Source: Planctomicrobium piriforme (lineage in GTDB: Bacteria > Planctomycetota > Planctomycetia > Pirellulales > PNKZ01). Taken from it: 5,026 nucleotides of DNA. The stretch's first letter is position 1. Each line of letters begins with the position of its first letter. Location of the stretch: NCBI GenBank assembly GCA_945877965.1, contig CAMCTH010000402.1, forward strand, positions 1 through 5,026, read 5' to 3'. The notes beneath the pieces were generated by a model. It saw only the letters and a program-made list of their open reading frames with translations, made no database searches and was not told where the DNA came from. This document shows positions 1 to 5,026 of the stretch, in pieces. Both the position numbers and the translations under genes were made by a program.

Positions 1-176
1 CTGCGGTACTCTTCGTCGCCGCTGATGAGCACGATGTGTTTACCTTTGCCGGGGCCGTCGGTCCCTTCGTAGACGACCCATGGGTTGGCGGCGTTGTTTT
101 CGGCGCTGCGCGCGAAACCGCAAGTGAGCGACAGAGCGGCGAGAGCGAGGCAAACGACAAAGCGCGGGGCGGGCAT
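1..176 (-). CDS. Secreted ThuA-like domain protein, N-terminal fragment
   Basis: Only the first 58 residues are present; the gene continues past the left edge. The ATG at 176-174 is preceded by GGAG (plus-strand 186-189) at a 9-base spacing, which supports this start. Residues 1-25 look like a Sec signal peptide: a short basic start (MPAPR), a hydrophobic run about 6-19, then GFARSA with likely cleavage after A22 or A25. The mature start, residues 31-58, reads NPWVVYEGTDGPGKGKH followed by IVLISGDEEYR. I recognise this as the beginning of planctomycete proteins with a ThuA-like (trehalose-utilisation, class I glutamine amidotransferase-like) fold. In these the hydrophobic strand HIVLISG is the first beta strand and GDEEYRSEE usually follows. 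ThuA itself is linked to sugar metabolism, but the substrate of secreted planctomycete members is not known to me. The catalytic region is outside the window, so the family call rests on this N-terminus only. C19 is not in a good lipobox (SLTC), so I favour a soluble exported protein. Confidence 0.68.
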   Translation of the reverse strand, partial: MPAPRFVVCLALAALSLTCGFARSAENNAANPWVVYEGTDGPGKGKHIVLISGDEEYR

Positions 177-209
177 CGGATTCGTCTCCGGACGGGGCGT
201 GGCGAGGGA

Positions 210-222
210 TTGGTCGGACCAA
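210..222. repeat. 13-base perfect palindrome, operator-like, in the ThuA-like leader
   Basis: TTGGTC-G-GACCAA is perfectly symmetric around one central base. It lies 34 bases upstream of the ThuA-like ATG, and at about +7 to +20 if the inferred start site near 229 is right. The single-base centre makes an RNA hairpin unlikely, so a dimeric protein-binding site is the more natural reading. A palindrome of this size could arise by chance about once in a window this long. The position is what makes it notable. Confidence 0.3.
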
Positions 223-231
223 CGTAGGCGA

Positions 232-246
232 CGGCATTTTATGCCG
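232..246. repeat. Inverted repeat enclosing the candidate -10 box
   Basis: CGGCAT-TTT-ATGCCG has two perfect 6-base arms around three T residues on the plus strand. No T-run follows on the minus strand, so it does not look like an intrinsic terminator for the upstream dGTPase gene. It overlaps the candidate -10 (236-241) of the ThuA-like gene and could be a second operator or simply chance. Confidence 0.3.
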
Positions 247-264
247 GCGAAAGTCGCGCGTCGA
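236..264 (-). promoter_or_regulatory. Candidate sigma-70-type promoter of the ThuA-like gene
   Basis: Read on the minus strand, TCGACG (264-259, 4 of 6 to TTGACA) and TAAAAT (241-236, 5 of 6 to TATAAT) are separated by exactly 17 bases. Transcription would start near 229, giving a leader of about 53 bases before the ATG at 176. The gap behind the gene (177-330) is long enough for an independent promoter. The -10 hexamer sits inside the inverted repeat 232-246. Inferred from sequence only; planctomycete promoter consensus is poorly defined. Confidence 0.4.
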
Positions 265-288
265 CCGGGTCAGAACCCACCGGCGTAC

Positions 289-301
289 GACGCTTCGCGT
301 C
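289..301 (-). other. Small hairpin downstream of the dGTPase gene
   Basis: On the minus strand GACGC-GAA-GCGTC folds into a 5-base-pair stem with a GAA loop, starting 30 bases after the dGTPase stop codon. A weaker 4-base stem (GGGT/ACCC, 267-278) follows. Neither is followed by a T tract, so this is not a standard Rho-independent terminator. It could stabilise the 3' end of the HIT-dgt transcript. Weak evidence. Confidence 0.2.
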
Positions 302-330
302 TATCGACGGGGGTTAACGGCAGAAGTCCG

Positions 331-1446
331 CTACCGGGCGAACAGCCGTTGGAACTCGTGCTGGGCGAAGCGGTCGGTCATTCCGGCGATGTAATCGCCG
401 ACCGAACGCGGCAGGCCGATCGTGGCGGCCCGGTCCTGAAAGTTTTGCGGCATCAACTCCGGCTTGGCGTTGTAACCCCGGAACATCTCGCGGAGTTGGG
501 CCTGGGCGATCGTCCGGCCGGTGACGACTTGCGGATGGCGATAGACCCGCTGATACAAGAACCGTTCGAGCTCGGCCTTCTGTTGGAACAACTCTTCGTT
601 CGGGCGGATGATCATTTCAACGCGGCGGACGTCGGCCGTCGTCGCCACGCCCCACTCGTCAATCCGCCGACTCGCGCACACGATCAGGTCGCCGATCTGC
701 CGGTCGATCAATTCGTGCAATACGGCGCGACGATACTCGCCCGTCTGCAGCGACGCATACCGAGCGCGAATCCGCTCGCCGCACTCGCGCCAGAGCGGAA
801 TCTCTTCGAGGTCGGCCAGCGTCAGCAGTCCCAACTGCAAAGCATCGTCGACGTCGTGTGTGTCGTACGCCACGCTGTCGGCCGCATCGACGATTTGCAC
901 TTCCAACAAGGGTCGCTCGGGCTTGCGCGATTTGTCGGCCCGCGATTGCTGACCGGCCAGCACTTCTAAACTGAGGTTGAGCCCGGGGAATTCGGGATAG
1001 CGGCTTTCGAGTAGTTCGACGATTCGGAGCGCTTGGCGATTGTGCGAGAAGCCGCCGACATCGCGGAGGCATTCGTCGAGCACGTCTTCGCCGGCGTGGC
1101 CGAACGGCGGATGGCCGATGTCGTGCATCAGCGCCAAAGCCTCGATTAGGTCTTCGTTCAAACGCAGCGCACGGCCGAGTGTTCGCGAGACCGACGCCAC
1201 TTCATGCGTGTGGGTTAGTCGGGTGCGATGGAAATCGCCGAGCTCGCTGGTGAAGACCTGCGTCTTGCCGCTTAGCCGACGATAGGCGGTACTGTGGACG
1301 ATCCGATCTCGATCGCGCTGGAACGGGCCGCGGTAGAGGTGCGTCGGTTCGGCGTGTTTACGACCGGCCGAGTCGGCACTGTGCAGCGCGTAGCCGGCTA
1401 GCAGCACGCGCTCGCGGTCGGCGACGCTAACTGCTTCGCAAGGCAT
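331..1446 (-). CDS. dgt: HD-domain dGTPase-like deoxynucleotide triphosphohydrolase
   Basis: This 371-residue cytoplasmic protein matches the shorter dGTPase-like class of deoxynucleoside triphosphate triphosphohydrolases, which cleave dNTPs to deoxynucleoside plus triphosphate and help set dNTP pools. E. coli Dgt is longer, about 505 residues. The family signature RDRDRIVHSTAYRRLSGKTQV is at about 44-64. The metal-binding HD core is visible: H79 in RLTHTHEV, H108-D109 in ALMHDIGHPPFGHAGE (105-120), and the distal aspartate D195 in AADSVAYDTHDVDDA (188-202). NRQALRI at 136-142 is also typical. No key residue is missing. The ATG at 1446-1444 is supported by GGGAG (plus-strand 1457-1461) at a 10-base spacing, and by the family-like N-terminus ending LLAGYALHSADSAGRKHAEP. 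The start lies inside the upstream HIT gene with a 20-base overlap, which suggests translational coupling. Nucleotide preference cannot be read from the sequence. Confidence 0.95.
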   Translation of the reverse strand: MPCEAVSVADRERVLLAGYALHSADSAGRKHAEPTHLYRGPFQRDRDRIVHSTAYRRLSGKTQVFTSELGDFHRTRLTHTHEVASVSRTLGRALRLNEDLIEALALMHDIGHPPFGHAGEDVLDECLRDVGGFSHNRQALRIVELLESRYPEFPGLNLSLEVLAGQQSRADKSRKPERPLLEVQIVDAADSVAYDTHDVDDALQLGLLTLADLEEIPLWRECGERIRARYASLQTGEYRRAVLHELIDRQIGDLIVCASRRIDEWGVATTADVRRVEMIIRPNEELFQQKAELERFLYQRVYRHPQVVTGRTIAQAQLREMFRGYNAKPELMPQNFQDRAATIGLPRSVGDYIAGMTDRFAQHEFQRLFAR

Positions 1447-1966
1447 CGCTCAGCATCTCCCAAAGATCTTCGAGGGCTTGCGGCAGAACTTTCACGTTCG
1501 CCGTGACGGGCATGAAGTTGATGTCGCCGTCCCAGCGCGGCACCAAGTGCCAGTGCAGATGTCCCGGCACGCCGGCCCCGGCGCTCTTGCCGAGATTGAG
1601 TCCGACGTTGAAGCCCGAGGCGTTCATATTTTGTTCGACGATGCCGCAAACGCGCGCGAGCAACTGCATCGCTTCGACATGCGCGGCCGCACTGAGTTGA
1701 TCGAGCCGCGCCTTGTGATTGAGCGGCGCGACGAGCAGATGACCGTTGTTGTACGGAAAGCGATTGAGCACGGCGAAGGTCTCGGCCCCGCGCCAGACGA
1801 CGAGGTTCCGCCGATCGTCGGCCGGCGTGGCGGCGTCACGGCAGAGAAAGCAGTTTTCATCGGCGCCGGCGAGCCACGACGGCTCGCTGCGGGTCGATTC
1901 GTCGTCGCGCAGCGACCCCTGCAAGTAAGCCAGTCGCCAGGGTGCCCAAAGTCGTTCTTGCGGCAA
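1427..1966 (-). CDS. HIT-family nucleotide hydrolase or Ap4A phosphorylase-like protein
   Basis: This 179-residue cytoplasmic protein carries the histidine-triad motif GHLHWHLVPRW at 135-145, with H138 the expected nucleophile, flanked by H136 and H140. Other hallmarks are LWAPWR (6-11), ENCFLC with a C39-x2-C42 pair, RNLVVWRG (53-60), LNRFPYNNGHLLVAP (67-81), FNVGLNLGKSAGAG (119-132) and DGDINFMPV (146-154). This set fits the LWAPWR subgroup that includes mycobacterial Ap4A phosphorylase (Rv2613c) and Fhit-like proteins, which act on dinucleoside polyphosphates. Hydrolase versus phosphorylase cannot be decided from sequence. C39, C42, H84 and H136 could form the zinc site known in some relatives (inference). 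The start is TTG at 1966-1964. An in-frame stop (plus-strand 1979-1981) lies five codons upstream, no ATG or GTG lies between, and the next in-frame ATG is M100. A purine-rich GAAAGAG (1974-1980) sits 7 bases before the TTG. It is the first gene of a probable HIT-dgt operon. Confidence 0.95.
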   Translation of the reverse strand: MPQERLWAPWRLAYLQGSLRDDESTRSEPSWLAGADENCFLCRDAATPADDRRNLVVWRGAETFAVLNRFPYNNGHLLVAPLNHKARLDQLSAAAHVEAMQLLARVCGIVEQNMNASGFNVGLNLGKSAGAGVPGHLHWHLVPRWDGDINFMPVTANVKVLPQALEDLWEMLSDALRSS

Positions 1967-2028
1967 GCTACGTCTCTTTCATCGCTCGGAAGGGTGCAAA
2001 AGTGCCGGCAGTTCCAGCAGTCTCTATA

Positions 2029-2042
2029 TCCTAAGTCTAGGA
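2029..2042. repeat. Dyad in an AT-rich patch of the divergent spacer
   Basis: TCCTA-AGTC-TAGGA has two perfect 5-base arms. It sits in the most AT-rich stretch of the spacer (about 2024-2048, containing ctatatcc and ggaattaact), some 63 bases upstream of the HIT TTG. AT-rich DNA in a GC-rich genome, at this distance from a start, is where the HIT-dgt promoter would be expected. The dyad may be an operator or only part of the melting region. Hexamers there are weak matches, so no promoter is called. Confidence 0.25.
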
Positions 2043-2071
2043 ATTAACTGCGTTTGGGGAAAGACGGGAAG

Positions 2072-2087
2072 GCTTGCTCAAGCTTGC
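2072..2087. repeat. Direct repeat GCTTGC at 10-base spacing
   Basis: GCTTGC-TCAA-GCTTGC repeats a hexamer exactly one helical turn apart (2072-2077 and 2082-2087). The same bases also contain the inverted repeat GCTTG-CT-CAAGC (2072-2083). Tandem half-sites on one face of the helix are typical of some response-regulator sites, but a repeat this short can be coincidence. Confidence 0.2.
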
Positions 2088-2342
2088 CGGTTGTAGCGGT
2101 CGAATTGAGTTGCAGGACTCTGGACCAGGGGCGATGACGTCGTTTTAGCTCTGCCGGCAGAACGTCGCGACGCCTCGGGCCGCGTGTTAGCATGAACGTT
2201 CGACTCGCACGGAGACGGTCTCCGCCGGTCGTTTCGTCCCGGCTCGCACGGCAGTCCTATGAATTCGGTCCTGGCAGAATATCGCCGCAGACCGAAAGTG
2301 TTGACCCGCGCCACCCGACCCGATCCGGACGACGAACCGTCG

Positions 2343-3254
2343 ATGAGCTTGAGCTTTCGCGTCGAACTCGAGGCCTTCCGCGGCCCGTTGGATCTGCTGT
2401 TGTACTTGGTGCGTAAGCACGAAGTCGACGTGGTCGATCTGCCGATCGCGCCGATCACGGATCAGTTCTTGGCGTACTTGGAAGTGCTGGAGAAGCTCGA
2501 CATCGATCGCCTCGGCGAGTTCATCGAAGTCGCCGGGCAGCTGATCGAGATCAAGTCGCGAATGGTGCTGCCGCATGCCGACGAGGTCGAAGCGCCGCTG
2601 GAAGACCCGCGGCAAGACTTGGTCGAGCAACTCCTCGAATACAAAAAATATCGCGACGCTGCGAGCATGCTGGAAGATCGCTTCCGCAACTGGCAGGACC
2701 ATTTTGGTCGCCTAGCGAGCGAAGTGCCGAGCGGCAACGACGAACTGGCGAACGAGCCGATCCACGAAGTGGAACTGTGGGACTTGGTGAGCGCGTTCAC
2801 GCGAATCATGCGCGACTACCAGGGGGGCCCGCAGGCGAGCATCAAGGTCGACGAGATTCCGATCCATATCCACATGGACCGAATCGCCGCGATGCTCAAC
2901 CGCGACGGCCGCGTCGTGCTCGGCGATCTCTATGAAGCCGGCATGCCGAAGCAGCGCTTAGTCGCGCTCTTTTTGGCGGTGCTCGAACTGGTGCGGCATC
3001 ACGAAGTGCGGACCGAGCAGACCAACATGTTCGGCGAGATCACGGTCTTCCCCGGCCCGCTGGGGAAAGTGACGATTGATCCAACGCAGGTGGAAAGCTA
3101 CGAGCACCAAGCGACGCCGCCGGCGGCACCAGCCACGCCGTCGAGCAACACGGCCGTCGCCGACGCCGCACGCATCGACGCAGCCCAAACGGAAATCCCC
3201 GCCCCGCACGAAGCGACGGCCGCCAAGAAGCCGCGCACGCGCCGGCCCAAGTAA
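2343..3254 (+). CDS. scpA: Segregation and condensation protein A (ScpA kleisin)
   Basis: ScpA is the kleisin that bridges the SMC heads and, with ScpB, forms the bacterial condensin-like complex acting on the nucleoid in chromosome organisation and segregation. The N-terminal kleisin domain is clear: FRVELEAFRGPLDLLLYLV (5-23), KHEVDVVDLPIAPITDQFL (25-43), and EFIEVAGQLIEIKSRMVLP (59-77), the helix that contacts the SMC neck in the family. A linker with QLLEYKKYRDAA (96-107) follows, then the C-terminal winged-helix region at about 173-238, including LFLAVLELVR (209-218) and QTNMFGEITVFPG (226-238). Residues about 255-303 are an Ala/Pro-rich tail ending in a basic KKPRTRRPK, making it longer than the usual ~250 residues. 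I chose the ATG at 2343 because homology begins within five residues. The in-frame ATG at 2259 would add 28 unconserved residues. Neither start has a strong Shine-Dalgarno; GGACGA (2327-2332) is a weak candidate. No scpB is adjacent within the window. Confidence 0.94.
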   Translation: MSLSFRVELEAFRGPLDLLLYLVRKHEVDVVDLPIAPITDQFLAYLEVLEKLDIDRLGEFIEVAGQLIEIKSRMVLPHADEVEAPLEDPRQDLVEQLLEYKKYRDAASMLEDRFRNWQDHFGRLASEVPSGNDELANEPIHEVELWDLVSAFTRIMRDYQGGPQASIKVDEIPIHIHMDRIAAMLNRDGRVVLGDLYEAGMPKQRLVALFLAVLELVRHHEVRTEQTNMFGEITVFPGPLGKVTIDPTQVESYEHQATPPAAPATPSSNTAVADAARIDAAQTEIPAPHEATAAKKPRTRRPK

Positions 3255-3256
3255 TC

Positions 3257-5026
3257 TTACTGCTCGTACGGCATCAGCACTTCGGCGGGTTGCAAGCCCG
3301 CGATCGGCGTGAAGTTTCCGTTTGCGATCGCTTCGCCGAGTTTCGTTATTGCGCGGAAGTCGCGGTCGGCGGTTCGGCGGCCGGTGAGTTGGCGGGTGAA
3401 GTCGCCGCAGACGCAATCGGCGGCTTGCTGAATCAGTTCGTCGCTTTGTCGCGCGGCGTACAGGCTTGTGCAAAGGATGACGATCGCCGTTTGGATCCGG
3501 CCCGACAGTTCCGACATCCGGCATTGCCGATCGGCGAGCGCGAGCTGGTGCTTCCGCATCGTGCCGCTCACTTCGAGCGCGGCCCCGTCGAGTTGCGCGA
3601 CGGCAAACTCGGCGTGTCGACGTAAGTTCTCGGGCATCGCGGGGAATTGCGGCGTCGGTCGGCGGTGCAATTTTTGGCCGAGCATCCACTTGGCGTAATG
3701 CAGCATCGGGCCTTTCAACGCCCAGAGGTGCGCCGGGTTGGCGAGGTTCGGCTTTTTGATCTTCGCAGCATACAGCGTCTTGCCGATCGGCTCGAAGTAT
3801 TCGACGCCGTGTTGCTTGACGAGCGACTTGAAGAAGGCCATGCCGAGCATCTCCCCTTCGCCTTCGTAAATGCACGGGGCGAGGTACTCGTGAACGTTGT
3901 CTCCGAACAAGTGGCCGTGTAAGAACGAGCGGCCACCGTGGGTCTTCATCAGCAATTCGACGGCCGCCTCTTTCTGCATTTCGCTGCCGAAGATTTTGGC
4001 GATGACGCATTCCATCTCGCCGCGGTAGCCGTGATCGATGAGCGACGCACACCAGGCCGTCAGCGCATCGGCCGCGACGATGAGGCCTGCCAACCGTCCG
4101 ATCCGGCGCCGGACCAATTCGCGTTTGACGATTTCTTCGCCGTACGTCCGGCGGAACTTCGCCCAGGGTAACATCGCGGCGAGCATGATCCGCATACTGC
4201 CCGCCGCCGTCGCGCAGAGCGCGGTTCGGCCGAGATTGAGTCCGTGATAGGCGATCGTTAGCCCGTCGCCGCGCGTCGGTTTCAGCAAGTTCGTCGCCGG
4301 AACGCGAAAGTCTTTGAATACGATCCCTTGATTGAACGTGTGTTTGAGCGCGTACAGCCCGTACTTGCGAAGTTGGAAGTGCTCGTTCTCCGCCTCGGGC
4401 AAGTCGACGACGAGCACCGCCGGCTTGTCGTTGATCAAACAAACGAGTCCGACCGTGCGGCCCGGGACGACGTTGGTGATGAACAGTTTCTCGCCGTTGA
4501 CTACGTAATCGTCGCCGTCGAGGACCGCGCGGGTTCGCAGGGCGGTCAGGTCGCTGCCGGCGGCGGGCTCGGTCAGGGCGAAGCCCGAGAGTTTCTTGCC
4601 GTTAGCGAGTTGCGGCAGATAGCGACGCTTTTGATCTTCATTGCCGAAAGTTCGCACCGGATCGACGGCGCCGATGCAGCCGTGAACGCTCGCCATGCCG
4701 GCGATCGTTGGGTCGAGCATCGCCATCCGCGTGAGGAACGGGGCGAAGGCCGAGAACGGCACGCCGCTGCCGCCATACTGCACATCGACCAACAGTCCCC
4801 AGTAACCGACGACTGCGAGCTCGTTCAGCACTTCGTCGCGAATCTTGCCGGCCGAGTCGTGAATCGCTTTTTGATCGCGGAACTTGCGGACGACGGCCAG
4901 CGAGTCGTCCATCACCTTTTGGGCCGCAGCCGACGGCGTCGCCGGAGTGAACGTGAACAGGTCGAGCGGCACGCCGTTGGGGTCCCACACGGCGCGATGC
5001 GCGGGACTGGCCGTCGTTTGATACTG
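3257..5026 (-). CDS. Long acyl-CoA dehydrogenase family flavoprotein, 5' end beyond window
   Basis: The gene encodes a FAD-dependent acyl-CoA dehydrogenase, which oxidises acyl-CoA to trans-2-enoyl-CoA in fatty acid or related acyl breakdown. Numbering is from a GTG at 4990. Domains run in order: N-terminal helical (about 25-135, with GYWGLLVDVQYGGSG at 62-76), beta domain with FALTEPAAGSDL (137-148) and NGEKLFITN (165-173), then C-terminal helical domain (about 245-395) with HGGRSFLHGH (351-360). Within IYEGEGEMLG (374-383), E376 aligns with the catalytic glutamate of the medium-chain enzyme. About 180 more residues follow (396-577), far beyond the usual 380-400 residue enzymes and closer in layout to very-long-chain types. 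The frame stays open from 4990 through 5026 (QYQTTASPAHRA before VWDPNGVPLDLF), and no Shine-Dalgarno precedes the GTG, so I treat the true start as outside the window. The stop lies 2 bases from the scpA stop on the opposite strand. Substrate length cannot be told. Confidence 0.92.
   Translation of the reverse strand, partial: QYQTTASPAHRAVWDPNGVPLDLFTFTPATPSAAAQKVMDDSLAVVRKFRDQKAIHDSAGKIRDEVLNELAVVGYWGLLVDVQYGGSGVPFSAFAPFLTRMAMLDPTIAGMASVHGCIGAVDPVRTFGNEDQKRRYLPQLANGKKLSGFALTEPAAGSDLTALRTRAVLDGDDYVVNGEKLFITNVVPGRTVGLVCLINDKPAVLVVDLPEAENEHFQLRKYGLYALKHTFNQGIVFKDFRVPATNLLKPTRGDGLTIAYHGLNLGRTALCATAAGSMRIMLAAMLPWAKFRRTYGEEIVKRELVRRRIGRLAGLIVAADALTAWCASLIDHGYRGEMECVIAKIFGSEMQKEAAVELLMKTHGGRSFLHGHLFGDNVHEYLAPCIYEGEGEMLGMAFFKSLVKQHGVEYFEPIGKTLYAAKIKKPNLANPAHLWALKGPMLHYAKWMLGQKLHRRPTPQFPAMPENLRRHAEFAVAQLDGAALEVSGTMRKHQLALADRQCRMSELSGRIQTAIVILCTSLYAARQSDELIQQAADCVCGDFTRQLTGRRTADRDFRAITKLGEAIANGNFTPIAGLQPAEVLMPYEQ

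Larger units (their letters stand above)
1967..2342. other. Divergent intergenic region between HIT gene and scpA
   Basis: About 376 bases separate the two divergent starts, or about 292 if scpA begins at the upstream ATG. I see no convincing gene or RNA gene here. It should hold promoters for both the HIT-dgt pair and scpA, but I found no hexamer pair of good quality on either strand. A TTGACC at 2301-2306 has no matching -10 at normal spacing. Notable content is the AT-rich dyad at 2029-2042 and the direct repeat at 2072-2087. Confidence 0.6.

Noticed and set aside
85..969. Plus-strand open frame of 294 codons
   Set aside because: It runs antisense through the well-supported dGTPase gene and into the ThuA-like gene. 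Its translation shows no family motif, and long opposite-strand frames are expected in GC-rich coding DNA.
1968..1982. Tiny minus-strand reading frame MKET* just before the HIT start, as a regulatory upstream peptide
   Set aside because: It has only four codons, overlaps the probable HIT ribosome site, and has no good ribosome site of its own. Nothing separates it from chance.
1478..2047. Plus-strand open frame of 189 codons
   Set aside because: It is antisense to the HIT gene for nearly its whole length, and the predicted protein is Arg/Val-rich with no recognisable domain. The HIT frame carries the complete conserved signature.
2301..2306. TTGACC as an scpA -35 box
   Set aside because: A 5 of 6 match, but no acceptable -10 hexamer lies 16-18 bases downstream (TCCGGA at 17), and the start site would fall almost on the ATG.
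2187..2702. Minus-strand open frame of 171 codons over the start of scpA
   Set aside because: It is the antisense mirror of the conserved kleisin domain and has no motif of its own.
3219..3247. GC-rich stem (GGCCG with CGGCC, inner GCGC-AC-GCGC) as an scpA terminator
   Set aside because: It lies inside the scpA coding sequence, has a large imperfect loop, and no T tract follows it.
2958..4442. Minus-strand open frame of 494 codons
   Set aside because: It is very Arg-rich, lies out of frame with the acyl-CoA dehydrogenase, and runs on antisense into scpA. The dehydrogenase frame holds all the conserved motifs, so this is a GC-bias artefact.
1..5026. A novel defence, mobile or biosynthetic system
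   Set aside because: All five genes belong to recognisable housekeeping or secreted-protein families. There are no transposase, integrase, toxin-antitoxin, CRISPR or terminal repeat signs, and codon style looks uniform by eye.

Overview
The window is high-G+C bacterial DNA. It carries five protein-coding genes and no RNA gene, mobile element, CRISPR array or phage sequence that I can see. The best clue to the host is the truncated gene at the left edge. It encodes a secreted protein whose mature start (NPWVVYEGTDGPGKGKH, then HIVLISGDEEYR) is a pattern I associate with ThuA-like proteins of Planctomycetota, possibly Pirellulales. That assignment rests on recognition, not on a search. The long unusual acyl-CoA dehydrogenase at the right edge also fits.

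Left to right: (1) 1-176, minus strand, is the N-terminus of the secreted ThuA-like protein. It has its own ribosome binding site and a plausible promoter in the 154-base gap behind it. (2) 331-1446, minus, is an HD-domain dGTPase-like triphosphohydrolase. (3) 1427-1966, minus, is a HIT-family nucleotide hydrolase or phosphorylase starting at TTG. It overlaps the dGTPase gene by 20 bases, so these two form a probable translationally coupled pair. (4) 1967-2342 is a divergent spacer of about 376 bases with no convincing gene. It holds an AT-rich patch with a small dyad, and a 10-base-period direct repeat. (5) 2343-3254, plus, is scpA, the kleisin of the bacterial condensin-like SMC complex. (6) 3257 to the right edge, minus, is a long acyl-CoA dehydrogenase that runs out of the window at its 5' end. 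Its stop codon lies 2 bases from the scpA stop, tail to tail.

The genes serve separate housekeeping jobs: nucleotide clean-up (HIT plus dGTPase), chromosome organisation (ScpA), fatty acyl-CoA oxidation (ACAD) and a secreted ThuA-like protein. Only the HIT-dgt pair looks functionally and translationally linked. I do not see a new biological system here. The points most worth a second look are the inverted repeats around the inferred thuA-like promoter, the HIT-dgt overlap, the 2-base convergent junction, and the roughly 180-residue C-terminal region of the acyl-CoA dehydrogenase.
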